Shown here piece by piece: positions 48,301 through 55,672 of a DNA stretch of 64,000 nucleotides. Below the pieces are notes generated by a model. The model did no database searches and had not been told where the DNA came from. It saw only the letters and a program-made list of their open reading frames with translations. Source of the stretch: Cristatella mucedo (taxonomy: Eukaryota; Bryozoa; Phylactolaemata; Cristatellidae). The stretch covers positions 298,501-362,500 of the forward strand of contig WPIO01000096.1 of the NCBI GenBank assembly GCA_009760855.2, given 5' to 3'. The stretch's first letter is position 1; each line of letters starts with the position of its first letter. A program made the position numbers and the translations under genes.

Positions 48301-51300
48301 CACGCTACATCTGCTTTCTTTATAAATCCTGTGAAGGTAACTGATGTTTGCCACAAGTTCACCATATTGACAGGAATATTTAGCTTCATTGTCCTCGTGT
48401 CATTGTTAACTTCTATCGTTTCTATATTTGCCACCGTCCTCGGATGATTGACAAATGGAACATGTGCTGAAAATGCTTTCTGACAGACGAATACCTGCCG
48501 TCATTAAGACAATGTCATAGCCACTTCAGGATGATTGCAGCCTTTTGCTACAGCAAGCCCGAGCTGTCTGCTAAATTTCCTTTTAGGGATGACCTTGACC
48601 TTAGACAGTGAATGGTGGACCGGCGGGCTAAACGCTCTAAACTCAATTGCCGTGCTTTTTTATTTCTGAAATTTCACTAGATTTTGAGGCCAGGGCTGTT
48701 TTAAATTCTTACATTGGATAGGGATCAAAACATTTCATGAAAACGGTCGTCGGCCAGCGATTGAGAGTCAGCGGAACACATTCCAACAACTGCTGCATGC
48801 AGAAATAAGATTCTTGCTGAGGCGTGATAATGCACTTACATTTTACCATGGCCTCCCATCTGTCTGACGGAATCCAATCGTCGCCAAATGTGTCGAAGAT
48901 CAAGCAGACGCCGTCATGTTTTCCAAATAGTGCCACTCGGCAGGAGGCATTCACGGTACATACCGCCGCGCAGTACCCCTTCAATTGTAAAGCCACTTCT
49001 TGTTTAATTGTAAAGCCACTGGTGTTAGAATCGGGGTGCTAAAGTTATTTCAGGTCAAAAGCAGCTTCACTTTTTTATGCACCTCCAACCCTAAGCATAC
49101 CCTGTTACTGAAAACTGGATCTGCAATGGTGTCCGAAGCAATTCGTCAAAGAATCGTCACCGTTGAGATCGTCTCATGGTAAATAGCTGAGCCCGATCTT
49201 GACGCCTCACGAGACTTATTTTAATAGGTGACTTACATAGGCCTTTATTTTATTAGAATGATAGTCCCTATCGTTACTTTGTTCTTTTTGAGGAAGGATT
49301 TTAAATTACTCAGTTTCCCTTTAAAATCGCTTTTGCTTTGAATTGATCAATATTGATTCCATTCACAATTCATTTTACTATTACTGAAAGTTTGAGTTTT
49401 TTATAGGTAATCTCTAATGAAAATTCTTTCAGGCGTGTGGCTCGTGTGGCCAAGCAAGGTATGGACTTGAATGAGGCAATGCATTTGGCAATTCGAAAGT
49501 GAACGCTGTGAACGCCTCGCTCATCAAACTCGTCTTGATCGGAGGAATTGCCATGATGGCAAGTGACTGTGTGCTCAGATGAGGTCTCTGGGCAGCTATG
49601 GAATCACGACTGGATCAGGTCTGTAGTTAATGAGTGGCTAATGAAATCGAAAGACGAATCAAGAGAGATGTTAATTCGACTAAACAGAAGGCTGCCCGTT
49701 TATTTCCTGATGAGTCGTGATAGCACCCCTGGGTAAGGTGGTTGCTTTTCACGACCTCGGTCCCGAGGTCGTGGGTTCGAATCCTGTGGTTGGTGATTCT
49801 TAATCGCCGCTGCAAGTGGTGGTGCTAGCCATAAATATAATTCATTTTAATAGCACCCCAAGAGAACTTAATCTCTATTCAGGTGCTTCACATATGCCTC
49901 CGGGCTCGAGCCCACGACCTCAGCCAGACCGTGGTCGGGGGCGAGCACCTTAATCGCTGGATCAAACCAGCTCGGCATAAAGGCTCTTCTGTCGCTATAC
50001 AAAAGAGGCTGTTAGATCAGCTAGTATTGATGGATTTATTTCCTATCGGGGAGCATTGCTTCTTTCGTAGTCACCCGCATGACCACAGGCTCACAAATTA
50101 GGGATTCTTTCAAATTAGAGATTTCATTGGAGATTTAGCCTATTAGCATTGATAAGAAAATGTAAATGTATCGTTTTCCTAGATGTAAGATGGCGTTCTA
50201 CACGGCAGCAGAGGGTGGGATGGACGTATAAGAACTTTGGGAGCTACCCGACGTCACACTTGGAGAATTCTGGGTGCTACGAGAAGGCTGCACACTTTAG
50301 AATCATGCAGCCTTGAGTGCGCATCTATTCAGCTTGCTTGACTGCTACTTGCATGCTATACCACCACAAGCATTGCTCCGGCGTCCGAGTTCATGAGAGC
50401 TTTACTCCAAGATGGTTTGCCACTAAATATTTAAGCGCAGTATCGGAGCCTAAACTATTTTGAACTTAGCTCCGCAGGTGCAAGCTCTTACTTTAAACAC
50501 AAGGCTAAGTAATGTATTCACATAGTACGAAGTCAGTGCTCATTGACTTCAATAAATGTATTCGTGACTCTATAAATATTATTGTCTCGAGCCAGGACGC
50601 CCAACTACCTGCATTGAGAATCTATTAGTGTCATCCACCCTTGATTTCATCGCTATAGTTGGATGGCTTATTTAAATAGATTATGGAAACAAGTGAGAAT
50701 AACGTTCAAAAACATATGCTCGATGTCAAGCGACGAGAGCTATTTTATGGAGCTTTGCTTCGAATTCACAGACCAATGAACATGTTCGTCAATTATGCAC
50801 TGCAGAGAACTCCTATTGGACGAGACTCGCCTCGATTCACTAAATTTTCAGGCACGTTAGCAGCAAACTGTTCTCCTTCAAAAAATGCACCCTAACCAGT
50901 GACTAGCAACTATATCGCTCACGTTTCGCAGATTTATCTTTCACATATATCAGCGCTTTTCTACTTAATGCAAGCCATCCAGCAAGCGTCTTTTGTATTA
51001 CATAAGACGGCATCTAAATTCCTTCTTGCACAGGGAACGACTGCAAGGACATGGTGAGAGCGATGACCTCGTCGGAGAAACGAGCAATTAAGATAGCACG
51101 TCATCAAATCAGTTGTGCAGCCCCGCTAAGATCTCTCCTAGCTTGATGACCTTTACCTTCTAGGCTCGCTCCTTGGCATTCAAGGTTCAGGCCTCCTCTT
51201 TTAAGGCCGACTCCTCGTTAACAAAAGCCTCGCTATGCCCAGCGCACTACGACCTCAAGGACGCAGGCGGTAGAAAGAGAAGAAGGACAACGAGTTCAGT

Positions 51301-53107
51301 ATGCAGGTACACACTTGAAAGGGTACTCGGGGACTGTCCATTCTCAGAGAATGAATAGTCAGTAAGCGATTCGTTCGATTCAGAGCAAAAAATCAGCAAA
51401 CGGAAATCAATGGGTACTACTCTGCAAGTGGAGAGTAGCGGCGCGAAAGCTGACTAGCCATTGAAATTACCTCCGCTGACATAATCGATTGCTGAATGAC
51501 TTTCTTATACCGCACTTTTCTCTACCCACTAGCTGTGGCCCTAGCCAGAGCGGCCGTTCAGCTGCGTCCACATTGATGCGTACAAAGTGTTGGCCACAGT
51601 TATTACCTCTTATGATTTCTAATTTGGCAGCATTCAAGCGACCAAACGTCGTCACTTTTGGTCACTACGTAGGCAATCAGTGGCAATGCTCCCGGAGTAA
51701 GGGCGTGGCACTGGAACAGAGTGCATGTGGATTTCATTTGTTTATCCTTAGGCATTTGCAAGCAGACACGGGTCTCTGATGAAAGAGGGCGTATGTTAGC
51801 TATTGACGTACACCAATATTATATATATATTATATATTATATATATATGTATATATATATATATATATAAGCAATACAATATTGTATTGCCACTGCAGCC
51901 ACCGATGTTTGCTTAGACGTATTGGTCGTTTGGTCTCTTGATCTTTTGTTTCAGCAAATGTCGCACCTGATCGACGTGGAGAGCACGTGTAGCTTTCTTA
52001 CAGCAGTCAAAGATGCGAAACGGTATAAGGACTTGGACTTTACGCTCTTGCGAAGCAAGTAAAACGGGCTCTCGTTAAAAGCTGATAAGCCAACTTATCG
52101 GACGAATGTCACTCATTTCAGAAATAACTGTCTGCGCATATACGATGTTATGGCCGCATGAGATCAAAGTACTGGCAGTACTTTTAAGCACGGGACCATT
52201 TGACGTACACCTGCTACAGTTGCAAGGCTCTTAAAGCAGAGGCTACGATGGTTGGCTGACATTATTAATAGAGCATTCGGTTTTAACAGAGTGTTAAGAC
52301 CATAGTCCTCTCTACGAAGAAAAAATATCACGGCTTCATATAAAATTGATATTGACCAGAAATCTCGCTTTTTTGATACTCACTCTACAAAAACGGTTCA
52401 AGATTAATTGCAGACCTTTTTCATTTGATATATTAGCTATTGGGCAGATTTGAAATTGGGAAGCTTAAGTGAATGTCAGTACGTGGGTGATAATTTGGCG
52501 ACGCACTCCACGAAATAGCAGGAGCTCTCGAGATCTGCCAATGGCTTCTCAATGTAGATAACTCAAAGGAAGTCATGCCCGCCATGACTTCCTACGTTTC
52601 CGTCTGGTTACTTGATGGCTGGCTCGCACGCACCAGTCGATTCCATTGTATTTGCTTCTTAAGCTTAGCGGTAAAGACACACAGTAAACCTAAAGGTATT
52701 GAATTGTCAGCTCATATAACCCGGTGCATTTCAAGTTCTAGCTATAACCGATGAATTGTGAAGAAGCTATAAAATTCACCCGAAAAAATGCGAATTGAAG
52801 CGTCTACGAAAGTTTAAGGGCTTATTTATGGCTCATAATTCAGTTTTGGCTACGTCAATGTATGGGGGTTGGTCAGTGTGACTCTCGGCACAGCGTCCCT
52901 AGTCCCTCACAGAAAAGTAGCACGAACGACAAGCAGCACCTCAAGAGGATGCATGTAACTAACCTTGACATTTGCGAAATGCTCAGTTAAAGGTGTCGCA
53001 GTGCCCGAAGGATAGTAGTTCCCAACGATGGGGTACTGAAACTCCTGGGCTCCTATTCCACGCCAAGTGAGACAGCATGTCACAGCTGCTGCAATTAAGA
53101 TGTCCAT
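30713..53107 (-). CDS. Gene B: secreted PAN-PAN-FAMeT protein, complete, 332 aa
   Basis: Six coding exons on the minus strand: 53107-52964, 48978-48840, 46925-46650, 40091-39971, 33964-33845 and 30911-30713. They total 999 nt with stop; every junction has GT-AG borders and matching phase (0, 1, 1, 2, 2). Residues 1-20 form a signal peptide. PAN/apple-like module 1 covers about 25-95 (Cys 51, 55, 61, 73) and module 2 about 100-186 (Cys 137, 141, 148, 160). The Methyltransf_FA (FAMeT-like) domain covers about 188-320: FSVQSCHDAHISL (206-218), YEFAIGGW (230-237), LWISWTSGILRFGRG (269-283). No transmembrane segment follows, so secretion is likely. The FAMeT name comes from a crustacean protein; methyltransferase activity is not established for the domain. 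Function is inferred only as extracellular ligand recognition. Gene A is its tandem paralogue. Confidence 0.87.
30930..31040 (-). mobile_element. SINE family 1, 19 bp upstream of gene B exon 6
   Basis: Degenerate family 1 SINE in the orientation of the gene: B-box complement TACTCGAACCAGCGATCTGG and end CTGATCAAAGAGCCTC. It ends just before the polypyrimidine tract of exon 6. Confidence 0.6.
31345..31610. repeat. AT-rich block between 27-bp direct repeats
   Basis: AAAGGAAACCATAAACAGCT, continuing GATTGCC, occurs at about 31346-31372 and again at about 31583-31609. Between them is almost pure A/T made of TAA and TTAAA units. It lies in gene B intron 5. Confidence 0.85.
31611..33844 (-). other. 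Gene B intron 5, homologous to gene A intron 5
   Basis: Aligns with the left end of the window. It includes a 46-codon minus frame at 32993-32854 that is broken by a frameshift and stop in gene A (937-800) and does not fit the splice phases, so I leave it intronic. Confidence 0.6.
33318..33435. repeat. Microsatellite (AC)n then (TA)n
   Basis: Long CA tract ending in TA repeats; at the equivalent place gene A has only a short TA tract (1255-1305). Confidence 0.95.
33845..33964 (-). CDS. Gene B exon 5, middle of FAMeT domain
   Basis: 120 nt, acceptor GTGATCTAG and donor GTAAGAG. Reads ISYEFAIGGWSNSQTCVRR and ends LNCNSP plus two bases of Gly, continuing directly into exon 6. Confidence 0.87.
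33965..34754 (-). other. Gene B intron 4, part homologous to gene A
   Basis: Aligns with 1861-2460 of gene A intron 4. No exon seen. Confidence 0.55.
34755..34925 (-). mobile_element. SINE family 1
   Basis: CTGGTTAAACAGCCTCTTTT, GTATAGCAACAGACGAGCC, CACCACTTGCGGCTGCG, then the head complement TTTGAACCTACGACCTCGGG and CAACCACCTTACTTATTGTG. Confidence 0.8.
34926..36069 (-). other. Gene B intron 4, unassigned
   Basis: About 1.1 kb without recognisable coding or repeat content; no counterpart seen in gene A. Confidence 0.45.
36070..36335 (+). mobile_element. LINE family 2, 3' fragment
   Basis: Starts at CTCCTGCTGCCGACTACGGC and ends with the terminus TGTGGAGTTACAGACGGAGA and the ATTAC tail (about three units). 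Confidence 0.8.
36350..38575 (+). mobile_element. LINE family 1, degenerate copy orthologous to 2465-7540
   Basis: Carries the same endonuclease and RT remnants as the gene A intron 4 copy: GAAGTGCCGAGTTTTGCCCA near 36358, ATCGGTACCGGTGAAG near 36962, a VLLDLLAELDPIDH-like stretch near 37700, QGSVFGPLLFTFYI near 37886, and a C-terminal part near 38040-38280. 3' end at 38500-38575. A short family 1 3' end with (ATT)n lies inside at 36555-36625. Non-coding now. Confidence 0.7.
38576..38974 (-). other. Gene B intron 4, homologous to 7541-7960
   Basis: Shared non-coding sequence; no gene. Confidence 0.5.
38975..39125 (-). mobile_element. SINE family 2, private to gene B
   Basis: TTTGCATAGCCCCCCAAGAG, AAATTGATCTCGATTCAGGC, GGGCTCGAGTCCGCGACCTC, CGAGCACCTTATCCGCTGG. 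Absent at the matching place in gene A (near 7950). Confidence 0.75.
39126..39970 (-). other. Gene B intron 4, part next to exon 4
   Basis: Patches align to 7970-8336. No gene seen. Confidence 0.5.
39971..40091 (-). CDS. Gene B exon 4, start of FAMeT domain
   Basis: 121 nt, acceptor CCACACAAG and donor GTAAGTA. Reads AYAYVRLPYDVSNVSW, then VTFSVQSCHDAHISLQ. Relative to gene A several differences are silent (GAC/GAT, CAT/CAC, TCG/TCA), as expected under protein-level constraint. Confidence 0.87.
40189..40385. repeat. 14-bp minisatellite, about 14 copies
   Basis: Unit CATGGCCTGGCGGA. Because 14 is not a multiple of 3, all frames cycle through the same 14-residue pattern and give spurious ORFs on both strands. 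Lies about 100 bp upstream of exon 4 in gene B intron 3. Confidence 0.95.
40386..43055 (-). other. Gene B intron 3, unassigned
   Basis: About 2.7 kb of AT-rich sequence without a recognisable gene or repeat, apart from a short LINE-like tip (GTGCCTAGAAAGAGTTTCAA, TTATTATTA) at 40500-40545. Gene A intron 3 has no counterpart. Confidence 0.45.
43056..43081. promoter_or_regulatory. 26-bp palindrome with RFX X-box consensus
   Basis: ACCCGGGTTGCC-AT-GGTAACCCGGGT is palindromic with one mismatched pair. Its core GTTGCCATGGTAAC (43062-43075) is a symmetrical X-box as bound by RFX factors. Inside gene B intron 3; function unproven. Confidence 0.4.
43140..43870 (+). pseudogene. Broken plus-strand coding remnant, repeat-derived
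   Basis: Plus-strand translation in one frame gives KCKGKESIRDSDKNLHCDA, then YYHYRKD, a TGA, then IRDLGLTEFKAELLKSGL, RRRHLLDESVQVTDSDGSS (about 43575-43855). The phrase resembles a protein family I remember as dispersed in many invertebrate genomes, probably mobile-element encoded; I cannot name it. Upstream, other coding-looking pieces (43141 onward) have frameshifts. No introns or intact frame. Confidence 0.35.
44237..44400 (-). mobile_element. SINE family 1
   Basis: GGTGATTGAATAGCATATAG, CCTATCACCAATACTTGCAA, TATTCGAACCCATGACCTCG and CACTTTACCTCCTGGGCTAT. Confidence 0.75.
44401..46649 (-). other. Gene B intron 3, 5' part
   Basis: Several short frames (44436-44639 minus; 45117-45311 and 45317-45508 plus) with no motif that I recognise. 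46390-46649 aligns with 10935-11200 next to gene A exon 3. Confidence 0.4.
46650..46925 (-). CDS. Gene B exon 3, second PAN/apple-like module
   Basis: 276 nt, acceptor TTTCTCTTAG and donor GTGAGT; same length and phases as gene A exon 3. Cys 137, 141, 148 and 160 sit in QCQTLC, SCTVFYF and YQCIL; ends AFMQTYYKFTT. Confidence 0.87.
46926..47515 (-). other. Gene B intron 2, part
   Basis: No gene seen; short frames without motif. Confidence 0.45.
47516..47892. repeat. Inverted repeat, left arm (377 bp)
   Basis: Nearly identical to the reverse complement of 51740-52113, from AGTGACATTCGTCCGATAAG to GCAAGTGCCTAGGGATAAAC. Contains a perfect 20-bp palindrome GCAATACAATATTGTATTGC (47739-47758) and a TA tract. 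In gene B intron 2. Confidence 0.92.
47893..48839 (-). other. Gene B intron 2, remaining part
   Basis: 47975-48170 resembles 13470-13720 of gene A intron 2. A 183-codon minus frame crossing into the inverted repeat (47567-48118) is not in phase with the gene and is interrupted in gene A. Confidence 0.45.
48840..48978 (-). CDS. Gene B exon 2, first PAN/apple-like module
   Basis: 139 nt, acceptor CAATTGAAG, donor GTAAGTG. Reads GYCAAVCTVNASCRVALFGK, then CLIFDTFGDDW and DRWEAMVK plus one base of Trp 95. Lies between the arms of the inverted repeat 47516-47892 / 51740-52113. Confidence 0.87.
48979..49714 (-). other. Gene B intron 1, part
   Basis: A 20-bp near-direct duplication (TTTAATTGTAAAGCCACT-like) lies at 48980-49022 next to exon 2. 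49140-49210 aligns with gene A 15665-15760. No gene. Confidence 0.5.
49715..50030 (+). mobile_element. SINE family 1 split by SINE family 2
   Basis: Head at 49728-49800 (GGTAAGGTGGTTGCTTTTCA, GTCGTGGGTTCGAATCCTG), body to about 49838, then resumes at 49976 with AAAGGCTCTTCTGTCGCTAT and ends near 50030 (AGGCTGTTAGATCAGCTAGT). The gap is exactly filled by the family 2 SINE. Confidence 0.85.
49838..49976 (-). mobile_element. SINE family 2 inserted in SINE family 1
   Basis: TAGCACCCCAAGAGAACTTA, ATCTCTATTCAGGTGCTTCA, GGGCTCGAGCCCACGACCTC, GCACCTTAATCGCTGGATC. Family 2 is therefore the younger at this place. Confidence 0.85.
50031..51739 (-). other. Gene B intron 1, unassigned
   Basis: About 1.7 kb with only short frames; no motif or repeat family recognised. 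Confidence 0.45.
51740..52113. repeat. Inverted repeat, right arm (374 bp)
   Basis: Reverse complement of 47516-47892 with a few mismatches and a TA tract of different length (51819-51872). In gene B intron 1. Gene A intron 1 shows no copy. Confidence 0.92.
52114..52963 (-). other. Gene B intron 1, next to exon 1
   Basis: Contains a perfect 10-bp hairpin GGAAGTCATG-CCCGC-CATGACTTCC near 52571-52595. No gene. Confidence 0.5.
52964..53107 (-). CDS. Gene B exon 1, signal peptide and start of first module
   Basis: 144 nt from ATG 53107 to donor GTTAGT, phase 0. Leader MDILIAAAVTCCLTWRGIGA, probable cleavage before QEFQY, then GNYYPSG and TEHFANVK. Confidence 0.82.
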
Positions 53108-53680
53108 GCGGTTCGGCGCGATCTTACTCCATGGCTGCGACTAAGACAGAGTCCAGAGAGAGAGAGAGAGAGACTAATGGCAAATCTTGTTCGTGCTCCC
53201 CTCAGAAGAAATCATTTGCATCTCCACTTTCGGAGTGAGCCTTTCACTGAAATAATATGTCCCGCTAGCCTTCATTGTTTTAACAGATCGATAGACTTCT
53301 ATCAAAGGCTGAGAATGATGTAAGGTTCACAGCCGCCGTATGGTCTCAGCCAATGATAGGAGTGCTAGTCTTGAGAGAGCCATACGGAGCGTGTGAGTAC
53401 TTTAATCAATACAACTCTCAGCCAGGTTCAGATTCATGCATGCACCAATTATATGAGAATGGTAGGCGGGATCCGATCAGACTAACGCCAGGCAGAGAAG
53501 ACAGAGTCCCTGCTTAACGCCTTTTGATAACAAGTTGGTCGATATGTGCCCCGCGATTGAGACAGCTTTGGGGTGTCACCTAGCTTACCCATAGCCAGCT
53601 TGGTTGTGTCCTAGATTGACGTTTGCCCAAAACAGTCCTACTTCCATTGGTGGTGTGCCGCTAGCCCTGAACGGCTATCA
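53108..53680 (-). promoter_or_regulatory. Gene B 5' flank with tiny upstream ORF
   Basis: Homologous to 19540-20150. Has (GA)n at 53156-53172 and, 25 bp before the start codon, an upstream ATG-GAG-TAA minimal ORF on the minus strand if transcribed. No TATA box seen. Confidence 0.4.
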
Positions 53681-53749
53681 CGGCAATACAGATAATAAAA
53701 ACAATGATATTAATAAATATATATATATATATATATTTATATATTTATA

Positions 53750-53788
<39 letters not shown>

Positions 53789-54640
53789 CACTCTCAGAGA
53801 ACTTAATCTCATTCTTGGCACTTTGAAATTGCTGCTAAGGAACACGATCGAATGGTTAGTGGTAGCATGCTTAATGCAAGTGCAGATCTAGAGGCGACAT
53901 ACACCGGGTGAGCTTGCAAATATGGTTGGTGGCAGCGTGCACAATGTCAGCACGCACAAGCACACAAAGGATGAATGATGTTGACCCACTAAATGATGTC
54001 ATTTTAGTTACTTTTTAAATGTCCTTTAATTAGATGTCGCGACGCCAGTTGGAAGTGAGTTCCAAGCTTCGAGAGCATACGAACTAAAGGTACAGTCTCC
54101 AAAGTATTTCAGGTACCTAAGAGGTGTAGCTAAACGATTTAATTCAGAAAAGTATGTGGTATGAAACTTAACTTAGTTGAGCAGAAGATCTGTCAGGTAG
54201 GCTAGAGTCGTAGAATCACGACAGCTTATAGTAAGTAACAGAGCCTTGAAGTCGATATGCTGCTTGACTGGGATATAGGGCAGGTCGGCCAGAAATGGTT
54301 TGATCTGGAAACTGCAGCGCTCACAACAGGCAAGCTTTGCTGCAGAGTTTTGCACCAGCTGTAAGCGCCTGATTGCACAGGCCGGTAGACCAGCAAGCAG
54401 TGAGTTACAGAAGTCAAGATGGGATGTCAAAAATGCATGGACCAACTTACATGTGGTATTCCTTTCTAAGTAAGCCTGAATTTTAGGTTTAAGTTGTGTA
54501 TCTGAAAGTAGGCAGACTTGATTGCCGAGCTCACATGGTCGTCTAAAGAAAGCCACTCTGTAACAGGACACCTAGATTTTGAGCAGTTTACCAGGAGATA
54601 TGCTAGCAGAGCCTATTTTGAGAGTTCAATTCTCATACGG
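53681..54640 (-). mobile_element. LINE family 1 with expanded (TA)n tail
   Basis: 3' end at 53788-53825 (CACTCTCAGAGAACTTAATC); the tail has become a TA array (53716-53788). The minus frame 54173-54571 retains FLTSHLDFCNSLLAGLP and ADLPYIPVKQHIDFKALLL. Confidence 0.8.
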
Positions 54641-55504
54641 CAATGACAGCTAACCTGCTGTCAACTGTCTCTGTGGCTTAATGCAGCTTGCCCTGCAAGA
54701 GCATTAAGCTTTATTACCTTAACTATGCCGAATCAGCACTCAATGCCAAATGGCCAGCTACACGCACGACATAGCATATACAAACTCAGACAACTTTACG
54801 TTTATTCCAATAATGCTAATTGAAACATAAAGATACTCATGGGAACTTGCTAGTAAGACAACTCACTAACAACTCCGACTAGGCACAGGTATGTAGAGAA
54901 AGCAAGCCGGAACACAACACGGACAAGGGCACTCGAGGCAAATAAAGCCTCGCTGGTATCGTGATAGGTCGTCAGCTGAGGTTCAAAGTGTGCTAGGTAA
55001 TTTCGTGAAGTTCTGTAGCCGGAAGTTCCTGTAGCCGGAAGTTGCGGACTTTCGATGCTCGTGAGCTGAACGCTCAGTTGCTACGCGGCATCTCGGTGCT
55101 ACTTGCAACTCAGCTCGACGATTAGATGTTGAGTAGCGGTTGTAGCTGGTGGACATGCGCAACAGCGAAACGTGCAATCGTGACCACGTGCAAAGGCGAC
55201 TTACTTCCGTTCAGTAGCCTCCAGTGGAACAGTTGTTTCCTCCTTGTCCTTTGCTTAACTTTGCATGATTGAGTGAGCTCTTCTGATCACGCGAATTCTG
55301 CTAACCGCCAATCGCGAGTCTTTTGCGTACTTTTTCAAGCTTCCCTTAGCATGATTATTGTGTGCCTTTGTATTCATCTCAAATAATGATGTTATTATTA
55401 CTGCTATTACAATTAAATTTTTACATCGCCAGATTAATTCAAAGGTAAATTTACATAGCTGCAGATGCAACAACAGGAATATAGTAATTTAAATTAATAC
55501 AGGG
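54641..55504. other. Intergenic, no gene seen
   Basis: A small tandem duplication CTGTAGCCGGAAGTT lies at 55013-55044. Frames at 54983-55177 and 55255-55473 have no motif. Confidence 0.5.
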
Positions 55505-55672
55505 AAGTGATAGCCTAGTAGCTAAGGTGTTTGCTCTTCACGACCGAGGTCATGAGTTCGAGTCGTGCAGTTGGCAATTATTTATTCCCAACTGCAAGCG
55601 ATGGTGATAGGCATTGAGACTCTACTGCCGATTAACTCACTAGGCTGTTAAATCAGCTAATGTTTAATCAAG
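55505..55672 (+). mobile_element. SINE family 1
   Basis: AGCTAAGGTGTTTGCTCTTC, GGTCATGAGTTCGAGTCGTG, TGCAAGCGATGGTGATAGGC, AGGCTGTTAAATCAGCTAAT. Confidence 0.8.
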
